This document shows, one piece after another, positions 35,501 to 46,500 of a DNA stretch of 64,000 bases; within the stretch, counting starts at the first letter, position 1; each line of letters begins with the position of its first letter. Source of the DNA: Xiphias gladius (taxonomy: Eukaryota; Chordata; Actinopteri; Istiophoriformes; Xiphiidae); assembly GCF_016859285.1 (NCBI RefSeq), contig NC_053420.1, positions 7,922,001 through 7,986,000 of the forward strand, in the 5' to 3' direction. The notes beneath the pieces are model-generated. The model searched no databases. It saw nothing but the letters and a program-made list of their open reading frames with translations, and was not told the DNA's origin. A program made the position numbers and the translations under genes.

Positions 35501-38500
35501 CAAGATGACACAGCTGAGTAGTTTACCAGTGGTCTAGATTTCAGAGGGTCAGTAACTTACAAAAAATGGGTGTGTAAAGTTTTTTTATTGGTTGGGATTG
35601 ATGAATATGTGATTGATTTATTGACTGGTTCATCCTCAGACCAGAGGTCCTAAAGGCAGCTTTAGTGAAGGCAGTAGAGAAAGGACAACTGGAGCAGATC
35701 ACTGGCAAAGGAGCCAGAGGGACTTTCCAGGTAAAGCCCTCTACAACACTGTTCGATTAAATTTCCCTCCAAAATAAGTGACATATGCTGTTAAAAATGA
35801 CCGGTAGCACATGAATTGTTCAATTCTGGCTGATGAAATTAAAGCCAATGTGGTGGACAAGGATGTAGTGTTTGTCATGAGCACCACTGGTTTATGTCAC
35901 AAGTTCTGCTCTCAGCCATCATTTATCTGTGCATCTGTAAGCGTTAAACAGTAGCAAGCTTATAAGATAATGTCTTGTATGGTCAGCTTGCAACGTAAGA
36001 AGCACCCGCACTTAACCACTTCAGTACATGCTTTGTTTCCGGGACTACATTACTGATTAATATACCAACTTGAGCATCATTTTTTTCAGTAATATTGGAT
36101 ATTGCAAGATATTGCCTTTTAAAGCGGAAAAAAAAACAAAAAACGGGGAAATATGTGTTTTTCAAGTGCCAGTAAACACTATGATAGGTCCTCTCTTTCG
36201 TTTTCATACTGGCAGCATAAAGAAATACTATACAGCTAAAAGCTATAGAATCAGTCAGAGGCAAATGACGGGCTGCCTCTGAATTAAGGCTGCAAATAAC
36301 ATTTATTTTTTTTATTTTTTTTTTGTTATCGATTAGGTAAATAAAATGTCAGAAAATTGTGCAAATCCATCCTATTTTCCCAAAACCCAAGGGGACGTCT
36401 TCAAATATCAAGACTAAGGAAACCAGAAAATATTCATGTTTTCGTATTTTTAAAAAAAAAATCCACTCAGAACGATGAGTCAGTTATCAAAAGCGTTGCC
36501 AATTATTTTTTCTTCTGATCGACTAATCAATGAATCGACAAGTTGTTGCGGCTGTAGTCTGAAAGCACTATAAACCAAACCACGTAACCTAAAAATGTTT
36601 ATATCCCACTGTCACAGTTGAAGCGTACTGGGAACCAGGTCCTGCTGAAGGGCGGTGCCTTGGAGGACGCCATCACAGCTGCCATCACAGCCATGAATGA
36701 ACCTAAAACCTGCAGTACCACCACTCTACGCAGATACCTAGTAGACGCCAACAAGGACAGAAAAGAGTACCAATTAGGTGAGACTCCCTCTCGCTTGCTT
36801 ACATGACTCAGCAGGACCGCTGCTGACTGGCTGCTTTCTCAGGTAAACACATATTGGGATTGACTCGGGGGGACAAGTATTTTAACATTAATGGTTTACA
36901 GTTGGAAAGGCAGTTCTTAAATTTACTCAAAATCATCACTCAGAATGTTTATAGTTTGGTTTCTTCATGTGGTTACCACTAGGCACAGCAGGGGAACCAG
37001 GAACATAACTATAAACGTCTCGAACCACACCTACAGTACAACTCACTTTTGTTCATATCCTCAGTTTGTTCCAAATGTGCATAGTTCCCCCCCCCAAATC
37101 TGGTTAAATACTCTATCCAAGCCTCCATCTCAAACCTTGTGTACAGCACTGTGGCGCTTTGGTGTGTGAATTTGTTTCCGCAGATCCCGACAAACCTCTA
37201 GCTCTTGTTCTGAGGTCCTTCTGGAGATTACCGATTGGCTGGAAACAGCTGTTTGACTACACAGCAATTCGGACAGCTGTTTCCTCTTTTAAATGAAACA
37301 TCAGATAACCACTTCTTACCGATGAAAGAGCAGGAGCAGGCACTCTAAATATGCACACACCAACACTCACGTCTACTAACAAGCCTGGCAGGGGTCATGT
37401 GAAGGCATTGATACAGAAATTGTGCTCTTAGTCTTTTTTTTGTGAAAAGTGGACTGCAGAGATGTGGATTATGCTGCAAGAGTGTTTAAGAAGCTCACAT
37501 GGATGTTTTTTTTGGGGGGTGGGGGGTTGTTTTGTTGTTGTTTTTTAACCATCAGTGGAGTTTGTAATTCAGTGTAACCACAGCTGCTATTCTCTGCAGA
37601 GGATGAAACTAACTTTTACATCCACATTTCAAGCCCAGAGGGTTGAGCAGCTCAAAAGGTAGACTCTTGTGTTTAGTTTCCCTGCGTGGTAAGATCTGGG
37701 TAACAAGGTTTGTGCGTCCAAAATGAAATGACTAAAAGGGTAACTTCTTTTCCTTAGTGGCCAATCTGAGGAGAACCTTGACAAAGTGTAAAGTACTCGG
37801 ATGGATGGAGCAGATCACTGGTCACGGCTTCACGGGGACCTACCAGCTCTCGTTCCCTTTCTACCCAAGGTATAGCAACTACAGTTGGAGAAAAGGGTTC
37901 CATTAATTAACCATTTGATTTTCAGAATACCTTTTTTTTTTTAAATCACACTCTGTCTCAATGCTTAAAAATCTCAAAATTTTGGGTTTTGGTTCCTCCC
38001 AGTGTCAGAAAAAGACACTGCCGGTCAGCAACACGCCCAGATATACAGACTGTTCTTCTATTTATGAGATATGGATGGTGTAATTATGAAATCTTCGTCT
38101 ACTAATTGAGATATTCTTAGCGTATAATAATTAGATACAGAAGTAATTAGAAAAGGTCTCCAGTCTATTTTCTTTAGTGAATCCAATACGCTTCCATAGT
38201 ATATAGTATGAAAAAGTTTAAATATATTATATATTTGAAGTCAGACAGTTCAGTTAGTAGCTTGCTTTGGAAACAAAATCCACAAAAAAATGTGGGGGAA
38301 ATAATTAACATACCCAGATTTTGAGATATTTGCAAGCTGAAACTTTTTATGTGTGATCCACCTTTATATGAATTGTCATATCTTAATTTTCATTTCTCTC
38401 TTTAGCCCCACCATCCTGTACCCAGACAAGTTCAAAGAGCTTCAGAAGCAAAACACTCCACCCAAGCGGAGGCGGACGGTCGACTCTTCTGATGAGGAAG

Positions 38501-41205
38501 AGTCAGAGTCAGAAGAGGAGGAAGAGTCTGAGGACGAAGCTCCCTCCCGTAAGAGGTGGGTGTGAAAGCTCTTATTTGGTCTTTGGATAGTATTCCTAAA
38601 TACAGGGCTTTAGTCTGCAGGGAGTTTCCCCATCATTTCTAAAGACGCTTATGTAACGGCTTTGATCAAAAGAGAGTAATGTCTGCACAGTGACTCGGAA
38701 CCACAAAATACACTAATCCCAAAGAGTAGGAGTACGGAGACAGTAACAAGTACATTTACTAAAGTATAATTTGGAGTGACTTAACTTTAGTATTTCATTT
38801 TTATACTATATGCTTCTGCTCCATTTCGTTTCAGAGGAAAAAGCCTTTCACTGCTGTACATTTAACTGACAGGTAGAGTTACTGGTTACTCTAGAGATAA
38901 AGATTTTACATAAAAACGAGAAGATTTAGTTAACGTGACCAATGTGCATGCAGAGACGCATGCGGTGTAGAGGGGGGAAGAGTTTAACCCAGGTTAATTT
39001 CTGTTGCTACAATTTTCAGATGTTCCCTAAACGCCTCACGTCTAGGGACTCGGTTACTGCAGTGCGTACAAATCAGGCAGGTCTGTGGACTTAATTTAAG
39101 CCCCTCTCACGCTGGACAAGAAACCCGCTAACATCTGGATGTTGTCTTCAGTGGGGAACGGTACGGTTCGCTTTCATTCCCAGGTCAAATGACTCTGCAG
39201 TGATCACGGGTATTTATCAGTTCCAGCTCCGATCGTCAGCGATGGAAACATGACACACCGGGCGATACGCTAATTGTCGCTCCCCTTTTTCCGGCGCGAT
39301 GCTATGACGCGCGCCAGAGTCCCGGAAATTGGCGCGTAACTAGCTAGTAACATGTATTGTTGTTTTTTTTTTTACTTTTACAGTCACTCGGAACAACGTG
39401 TAACGGCAGTTTTGTTCTTTTTTAAAACTCAACGCATGCAGTGTTGAGTTTGAAGAGACTGAAACCAAAGATTTAAAAAAAGTAGCCACCTTAGCATGGT
39501 CACTGGCCTCCGTAGTCATTGCTGCTTTCTACTGTTGACCAACCCTGTTTTCCTGCATGTCTGTGACGTCGAACGTGACACATCAGAAAAACAAAACAGA
39601 AACTCAAACACATCTACTGGCAATGGGAAAGGAGTCAATCACCTTTTTGTAACATTTAAAAGAACCTGCATATACGTGCTAATTTTGGTGTAAAAAAAGG
39701 GGGGGGGGGTGTATTAGTTTGAAAAGAATGAAACAAGGCGCTCTAATATAAGATTTACATAAGTTGAAACCGAGTGATTTTATCTACCTGGCCGGGTCTT
39801 GTTCTACCTTGGCGGGCTGCCCAAGCAGAGCCTATTTATGAGAAAGGCAGACTTTTACTTATGTAGGATTTCAAATGCTGGACTTTTACTTGTAATGGAG
39901 TATTTTTACACTGTGGTATTGCTGACTTTTACATGAGTAAATGACCTGAACACTTCTGCCACTTATCTCAAATATCTCAAAAAGATCAAGTTTTAAGTTA
40001 CATGAAGGGAAACGTGTAAAAATCATTACACATGAAGATCTCCACCACTTACACCGACATAACTATATCTTTTGGTCGCGGCTATGGACAGTTACCAAGA
40101 AGAGGCTTTACCATAAATAAATCAGAATTTACAATAAGTATTTTATTTCATTAGTATATAGTTTCTCCCTCCACCTTTAGAGTAGCAGAGTATTAATGTC
40201 TGCTCATAAGGGGCATGATTAGTCACTCCAATTTTTTTTATCACAGTTACCATGGAAAAATACCATATAAAAGTTGTGCATATTTTGCTAAAGTGATCAG
40301 ATTTTAACTTTACAGTAAATTTGTTTGAAATGAAACATGACATATTTCAACCCCCTGGTCTGAGAAGGGGGTTTTGGATTTTTTTACACTAAGAAATCCC
40401 TGTTAAGGGATTTGGTTCAATCTCTTTGTTGTAAGCATCACTCAGAAATTTGAAGATTGAGCCCCAACAAAAATTAAACAGATCAGGCCCCATTTTTAAC
40501 CATTTTGACCTGTTGAAGATGTAACTGGGATCGAATGTTGTCCATCCAAATTAAGGTGTGGTTTGGAGTCAGTGTGTAGGCGTTACTCTTTTCATCAGTA
40601 GCCTTGCACCTACATGTAATGTGTGTGTAATTATGGTCCTTCTATTTAAGTAACTGCTGCCTGTTCACATTACTCTTAGGAAATCTCAAAAGAGGCCTCC
40701 ACCTAAGGCTCGCCGTCCTCCACCGACCCAGAAATCTCGAAGTGCTAGTCAGTCAAAACCTAAAGGCAGAGGACGTCCCCTCACAAAGAAGTCTCCGGCC
40801 AAGCCAGCGGTGTCTTCAGCCAAGAGATCGCCAAAGAAACAGTCAGCCTCTAAGAAGGAATCCACACCGCCATCTAAAGCCACACCTGTCAAGAGAGGAG
40901 CTCCTGCAAGAAAGCCCAAAACACCTGCCGTTAAAAAGCTGAACAAAAGGGCGTCCAAGCGACCAGTGTCCAGAGAATCATCCCCTGAGGAGGCCGTAGT
41001 CACAAAGGAGACAACAAGGAGCGGGTCCAAGCGATCTAAACCTGAAGAGTCGACCCCTGATGCGCCTGTAGTTAAAAAGCCGGTGACCAAAGGTGGATCC
41101 AGGCATCCCGAGCCTGAAGAGTCGTCCACCGAGGAGCCTGTAGTCAAAAAAGGGGCAAAGAGCAGCAAGCAGTCCACTCGTAAGTCAAAGAGAGGGAAAT
41201 TCTGA
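32517..41205 (+). CDS. hp1bp3: HP1BP3 (heterochromatin protein 1-binding protein 3)
   Basis: This is a nuclear chromatin protein related to linker histones that binds nucleosomes and, in mammals, HP1. Coding exons: 32517-32583, 33158-33338, 34337-34493, 34591-34734, 34876-34935, 35234-35373, 35640-35730, 36618-36777, 37758-37869, 38406-38555, 40680-41205. They join in frame to 595 residues (human is about 553). The start Met is chosen because MPIRR matches the human internal MPIRR start and lies 14 bases inside the exon after the 32502 acceptor. Domains: acidic N-terminus (about 22-85); three H1/H5-type winged-helix domains (about 122-197, 213-283, 296-371), each ending in a G-K/H-G-x-x-G-(T/S) loop; a Glu/Ser-acidic patch (about 398-415); a Lys-rich tail to the end. 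All junctions are GT-AG. The linker between domains 1 and 2 is shorter than in human. Confidence 0.96.
34466..34923 (+). other. hp1bp3: First linker-histone globular (H15) domain of hp1bp3
   Basis: This covers the end of exon 34337-34493 plus exons 34591-34734 and 34876-34935. It reads VDNILIEAIT, then SYQSVMKYIVKKYPEMEL, then FLIKKAMKKQLEKGTIKQ and KGKGLSGTF. The pattern of helix, basic recognition helix and GKGxSGTF wing is that of linker histone globular domains. Confidence 0.9.
35261..35730 (+). other. hp1bp3: Second H15 domain of hp1bp3
   Basis: Exons 35234-35373 and 35640-35730 encode DALPLIITRLCEPKEASYNL, KKYLEQHFPSLNIENRPEVL and KAVEKGQLEQITGKGARGTF. The match to the human second domain (LCEPKEASY, GQLEQITGKGASGTF) is very close, and the exon junction falls in the same split Arg codon position. 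Confidence 0.92.
36285..36558. repeat. Dispersed repeat family B copy in an hp1bp3 intron
   Basis: It starts AAGGCTGCAAATAACATT, then TAAAATGTCAGAAAATTGTG and GGGGACGTCTTCAAATATC, and ends CGACTAATCAATGAATCGAC. It ends about 60 bases before the exon at 36618. Confidence 0.75.
36663..37869 (+). other. hp1bp3: Third H15 domain of hp1bp3
   Basis: Exons 36618-36777 and 37758-37869 encode EDAITAAITAMNEPKTCSTT, RRYLVDANKDRKEYQL and LRRTLTKCKVLGWMEQITGH, ending GFTGTYQLSFPFYP. The human counterpart has the same NEPKTCSTT and GWMEQI(S/T)G signatures. Confidence 0.92.
38556..40679 (+). other. hp1bp3: hp1bp3 intron with a split repeat and a CpG-dense patch
   Basis: It holds repeat family F parts at either end of an inserted segment. 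Within that segment, 39225-39345 is unusually rich in CpG and GCGC. A G run sits at 39698-39709. No coding exon recognised. Confidence 0.65.
38745..39962. repeat. Dispersed repeat family F in two parts (38745-38935 and 39845-39962)
   Basis: The left part has TTCAGAGGAAAAAGCC, TGCTGTACATTTAACTGAC and GATTTTACATAAAAA. The right part has AAATGCTGGACTTTTACTTG and TAATGGAGTATTTTTACAC. In other fish genomes these two parts are contiguous as I remember the element, so about 900 bases (38936-39844) look inserted. All within one hp1bp3 intron. Confidence 0.55.
40954..41169 (+). repeat. hp1bp3: Three tandem 72-bp coding repeats in the hp1bp3 tail
   Basis: Three consecutive 24-codon units lie at 40954-41025, 41026-41097 and 41098-41169. 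Each begins S-K/R, has an (P/R)EES(S/T)-acidic core followed by (A/P)VV(T/K)K, and ends in Gly or Lys. They lie in the Lys-rich C-terminal tail 12 codons before the stop. The alignment is exact in length with no gaps. Confidence 0.85.
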
Positions 41206-42789
41206 GCCCAGAAAGCGCCTTCCACGGACTGGGCCGCTCTGAATATGCAGCAGTCTGCCGCTTTGTTTCAGTGCTCTCTCTCTTTTTATCATTGTTTTCT
41301 CCCTTTTTAATGGGGCAGTAGTTTTTTTATTTCTATTGTAGAATAAGAACGTTATCTTATCCTAACATTAAGTTTACTGTACATTGAGAGTTTCTGAATT
41401 TCCTTTTAATCACCATGTTTAGAAAAGCTCAGTTAGCGTTGCCGTTACAACAGATGTGTGACCAGCTGCCAGCTCGGGAAACCATAGCAGGATCCGACAT
41501 ACTGTAACTAGAGCCATGTAGTGACTTCTGTTTTTATATCTCTTCCTCATCCACTCTGTAGGTGTTGGCAGCACACATTCCTAATATCAAATGAAGTGCG
41601 ATATCAGTGTTTTCGGAGGGGTTGAAAAGAATGTCCATTTTAACTTAAAATGTGGGTTGAAAAGTTTTAACAGTTACTAATATTAATATTTTTTAAAACA
41701 CAGATTTTAAGACTGTTGTCTTGTGTCCTGGACACATTTTATCAGTTATCCATATGTGTCCTTATATCATTTTATTATTAATTATTTGTTTATTTAAAAC
41801 AAACAAACAAAAGATGCCCCCAGAAAGGATTAGGCCTGCTGGTGCCAGGTTGAGGACTTAACAGAGGATCAAACACTCGTTAGTAATCTTTTCAAAACAA
41901 GTCACATTGGGTAAAAAGTCTTTTTTTTTTTTTCATGTGTGTGTAAACAAGCATATACATAAATTGATTTTATTGCTTCACAGCTGTAATTCAGTACAAA
42001 TCTGTAAGAAATGTGTGTTGTGAATAAGAAAAAGGAGGATAATAGCTCATACATACCCTGCATGCATGTATTCCTTGTGTTGTTAAGCTTTTTTTCCAAG
42101 TCATTAATAAAATGGCTATATTTGTAAACTTTGCTCTTAAGTTAATCATTTGAGTGGAGAAAATCTACAATACAACCAGTTTGTGGTTATCCTGATTCTG
42201 CACAAAGCTACGCTTCCCAACTGTGGGGTGCTGGAACAACCGGGTGTCCTTCAAGGAATTTTGAAATGATCCACTTGAGCGATTCACCCGATTTAACCGC
42301 CTCACTTCCCGGAAGCGCACTCGGTGCCAGTTTGTAATGTATGGGGGTTGTATAGCCTTACTGTCAAAACCATGTGTAATGATTGGGTTCATCCTGGGAC
42401 AAAATCTTCAGAAACAGACTCGACTGTTGGATGTTTTGATGTCTGTTTTCGTTTTTTCCAACTGTGTCTAGAGAAACAACAGCCTCGCACATTCAGATTT
42501 GTCGATTATATTGCCAATATTATTCTTCGAAATTATTATTATTATTGTAATCAAAATGTATAGTACGTTGCCTGCACGTGGAAGAGAGGTACGGGGCTCT
42601 GTGCGGTCACGGAAATTAATTAGTACATTTAACTAGCGTCGCCTCGACCAGCTCCAACCGTAAAATGCTGTTTCTACGCCGAGCTGTAATTCATCCAATA
42701 GGAACAGTACTTCTTCCACCGCAGGGCGATTTGTGATGTCAACGGGAGGAATTGCGCAAAGATCAGGAATGTCTGGACGGGGGGGTGAT
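41206..42789. other. hp1bp3 3' UTR and hp1bp3-sh2d5 intergenic region
   Basis: The 3' UTR probably ends shortly after 42111. The remaining 0.7 kb to the sh2d5 promoter shows no gene or recognisable repeat. Confidence 0.65.
42106..42111 (+). terminator. hp1bp3: Candidate hp1bp3 poly(A) signal AATAAA
   Basis: A canonical AATAAA lies 901 bases after the hp1bp3 stop codon, with T/G-rich sequence just downstream (TTTGTAAACTTTGCTC). It is the first AATAAA I find after the stop, so it would give a 3' UTR of about 0.9 kb. Confidence 0.6.
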
Positions 42790-43060
42790 TAAACGCGTTA
42801 TCTTCCACTGTGTCACGTGAGGCAAAGGGGGGGGGGGTCACATACACCTTCCTCCGCCCCCTGCTCGCCCCGCCCCGTTCCGGCATCAGCACACCTGGAA
42901 GACGGAGTGGCGGCAGCAGGTAAAGGTGAGCACCACCACCACCACCACCACCAGCAGCAGGAGCAGCAGGAGGAGGAGGAGGGCCGCGGTGTCAACAACG
43001 GCCTGGGAGGAAGACGCGGACCGGACGGAGGAGGCGGTGGAGGCTCCCCGGGTGCGAGAA
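42790..43060 (+). promoter_or_regulatory. sh2d5: Candidate sh2d5 promoter and 5' UTR exon
   Basis: A GC-rich segment carries a palindromic E-box TCACGTGA (42813-42820), a G run, and then a trinucleotide tract (CAC, CAG and GAG units, about 42928-42981). It ends in a strong splice donor GAA|GTGAGT (exon end 43060). An acceptor at 43516 leads into the exon with the sh2d5 start codon. The long open frame through this exon is a by-product of its composition; no homology was recognised. Confidence 0.5.
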
Positions 43061-43532
43061 GTGAGTTGGTGTGATTTGAGAGCTTTGTTAACGGCCGGTG
43101 AGCTGCGCGCAGGTTGAGGCGCTCCGCTGCGCCGTCGGCCTACACGGGACGGAAACGAATCCGCAGCTTTGACCAGCCCAACGCCTTCCTGCGCACTCAC
43201 AGCGACGACGACGCGTTTGCGGCGCTGGAAAGGGGGATTTAAGGGCAACGGCCTGCGAAGCGATACACGTTAAAAGACCTGAATAATGTTTCCTGTTCTT
43301 CCAAGATGTACGTACCGTACACAACACGGGGCCGGACCTGGACTTTGCTGTATATCCTACTGGTTTTTTAATCCCCTGTTCTACTACTTGTGTGACTGTT
43401 TGACTCTAAAGTTGAGTTTCCTAATTTCTCTGTGTGTTTTGACAGGGGTTTAAATGGACTCTTGCTCCTGGTTTAGTTGTGCTCTGCTAAGATTCTCTTG
43501 CTGTGTGGTTTCACAGGGAAAAATACGACAGC

Positions 43533-46500
43533 ATGGGTGAGGCTCCAGTGAGAGAAGATGGTACGGTGACAAGATCAGCAGAGGTAACTCTGGAAAAGGA
43601 TTTTTCTATTTGCATTAGTGTCTTCGTGTGTGTGTGTCTGTTTTTGTTTGTTTTGCTTGAACTTGTGCTTTTGCTGTAAAGTATGTGGGCTCATTTCCTG
43701 TGGATGACCGCTGTTTGGATGACCAGATAGAGCAGCTGCACGCTCAGCTGAAGTTCCTTAAAGTAAGTCCAGATCCGTCTGAGGATTCTTGACATTTATC
43801 AGTGTCTCAAAAAAGCCACTAACCGATGCCAGTTTTTGTGGAGAAAACAGTAACTAATGCGCCTGTTGTCCTCAATCAGACATGCAGGAAAAGACGGCCT
43901 GTATCCCTAAAATTCTCCATCAAAGGTGTGAAAATGTACAATGAGGATGAAACGGTAAGGACGGCGATTTCTCCCCAGTGAAATCGGTATGCACACGCAT
44001 TGACAGCTTGATCTAATCAGTGTGTTTTTAACCTGAAAGCGTTAAGGATTACAGTTAACAGTGTAGTTTCAGTCTTCTGGCATCTCTGGTTCCTGTGTGT
44101 TTTACTGCATGTCACCCTCCGTGCCCGCAGACCCTCCTGATGGCTCACGCCCTGCGTAGGGTCTCTCTGTCCACCGCCCGGCCCATCGATGCCCAATTTG
44201 CCTTCGTCTCCCACAACCCGGGCAGCACCGATGCCCAGTTGTACTGCCACGTCTTTCGAGCTAGGCATTCCAGAGCGGTAAGGACGTGCCCATGAAATAT
44301 CTGTGGGATTTGGGAATTGCTGTGAATATGGTCTTGTTATAAAAACCTTGTCGTTACGCGTCAAAGGGAGAATGTGTCGTGTGCGGTATTTTTAAAGAGA
44401 CCTGGGGGTTGGTGTATGAGAAGGGGGCTGATTAAAGTTTTAAAATACTGCAAACAAGTCCACCAAAGTTGCGCCTGGTTAAACTTTACAGTGCAGGTAT
44501 CTGTCACATTCTGTGAAAACCTGTACAAAAACGTTGCGGTACAGTGCCACAACAACACAACTGAGATATAGATCAATAGTCAATATAACCATTTATCGTA
44601 ATAAAAAGAGAAATAATTCTAGTACGGTTGTACTTTTTCTCAAGGGAACTGCACACTCACACAGGTGTTTTCAATCACGTTAAAGCTGTGTGGAGCTATG
44701 CTGGGAATTGCACGATGTCACAGACTCTGTGGTACCAATAAGAATGATGGGGGGGGCTTACCCCGACCGGGAACGAAACTAGAACACGAGTGAGCGAGAT
44801 GTCAAACAAGCTCAGTCTGTACACATCCACACAGTCCTAAAAAAAAAAAAAAAGAGGTATATGTGGAAAAGACCTGTCTGGGTGGACTCTGGGTGTCTAG
44901 AGACTTTAATGTCGCTATCACAATAACCCAGGAAGACTTTTAACAAGAGGGAGACCCTCATTCACCCCACGCGTTCGGACTGGACACAGTGACCTGTTGG
45001 TAAATACGCATTCTCACCATTCTCATCGCATTTACAGGAAGAGACCAAAGCCCTTTTTTTTTTTATAAAACATAACCATACCAACTCTTAACTAACCACA
45101 CCCGTCTCTAAACCTAAATTCACCATTGTAACGTCATAATCTTCTGCTTAAAACCATCGTTGCTGTTTGGTGCGCAAATAACTCTGCTTCAGCCCATAGT
45201 CCCCATAGCATTTATTCATTTTGCGGTGAATACATTTAGAGCGTTGGAAAGGGAGGTTAGTGTTTATTGGCAGAGACAGAAGAGTCCATTTGTGGTGACA
45301 CTTGTTCCAAAATAAAGAGAGACGGATTGCAATTCTTTGTTTCGTAATATTATTTACTATTGGATGTCTGAGGCTTGAATTTGCAAGCGAGGTCTTTTAA
45401 AAGTGTAATTGTACTTTTTTTACCATTTACTTTGCCACGTAAGAATCAGGTTTATGAGAGGACACGGGAAAGCGTTCAACAGTGTTAACTTGGTCTTCTC
45501 TTTTTTAGGCCCAGTTCCTGAACATGCTGCTGTGCCGCTGTTTCCAGCTGTCTTACTTAGAGAAGCACCCAGAGGAGGCCCAGGACGACTCCGTAGGCTC
45601 TATGCCTCGTCGCAACCCTTCACTGCTCAACCACGGTTTCCCTCTCAGTGTCAGTGCCCTGGTGTCCTTCAGGAGGGCCCCTTTTCAAGGGTTGTTGCCA
45701 GGCACTAAGGTTCGGACCTTAACATCTTCTTCCTCTATTCACTCCTACAAGTTAATATTATTGTGTATCGCTCTTGAACGGCAGCGTTTCCCTTTTTAGT
45801 TCGCAGTTTACCCTTAAGAAGCCTCTAAGTTATATTTTTCTGTGACAGCGCTGAAATGATTGATTAATCAGTAAACAGAAAAATAATCTACAAATATTTT
45901 GATAATGAATTAATCATTTCAGTCTTTTTTTTTTTTTTTTAAGGAAAAATAATGAAAAAATACCAAATATCTGCATGTTTCAGCCTCTCAAAAGAAGATT
46001 TGCTCATTTTCTTAAACTGAGTATTTGGGGTTTTTGGACTTTTTTGTCCTTTTCAAACTAGTTGCACTCACACAACATTTTATTTTCCCCAATCAATAGA
46101 AAAATCAGAAGTCTTCCGACGACCCACACAGCAGCCAAGATGAAGTCTTCCCCACCTCCTCCCCCTCCCTGGTTCGCAAGAAAGCCATCCGCACCAAAGC
46201 CCTGCGCTCTGGGGCTTACCGCTCCTTCACTTTTACGCCGCTCAAACAGCGCAATGTTCAGGAGCGACTGAACGCGACACAAGGTGGGCCGAGTGTTCAC
46301 AGAGTGCTATCAAGAGTCAGAGAGTTGCTTAGGTAAAGCCAACCCCCTCAGTGTTAGGTGATGGGCAGTCACTCACTGTCTGTCGTGGTGTCAGAAGGTA
46401 GTTTTTGTCATTTAAACTACTTGGTAAAGGTGATGGTTAATAGTCTTGTCTCACATGGGTCGTAAAACATTTTTCTTAAAGCTTCTTCCTGTTGAGCTTC

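Noticed and set aside
42817-43248. Open frames with His/Gln/Glu or Leu/Val runs before sh2d5
   Set aside because: They come from the CAC/CAG/GAG tract. The conserved protein starts in the exon at 43517, and the GC-rich block is better read as 5' UTR.
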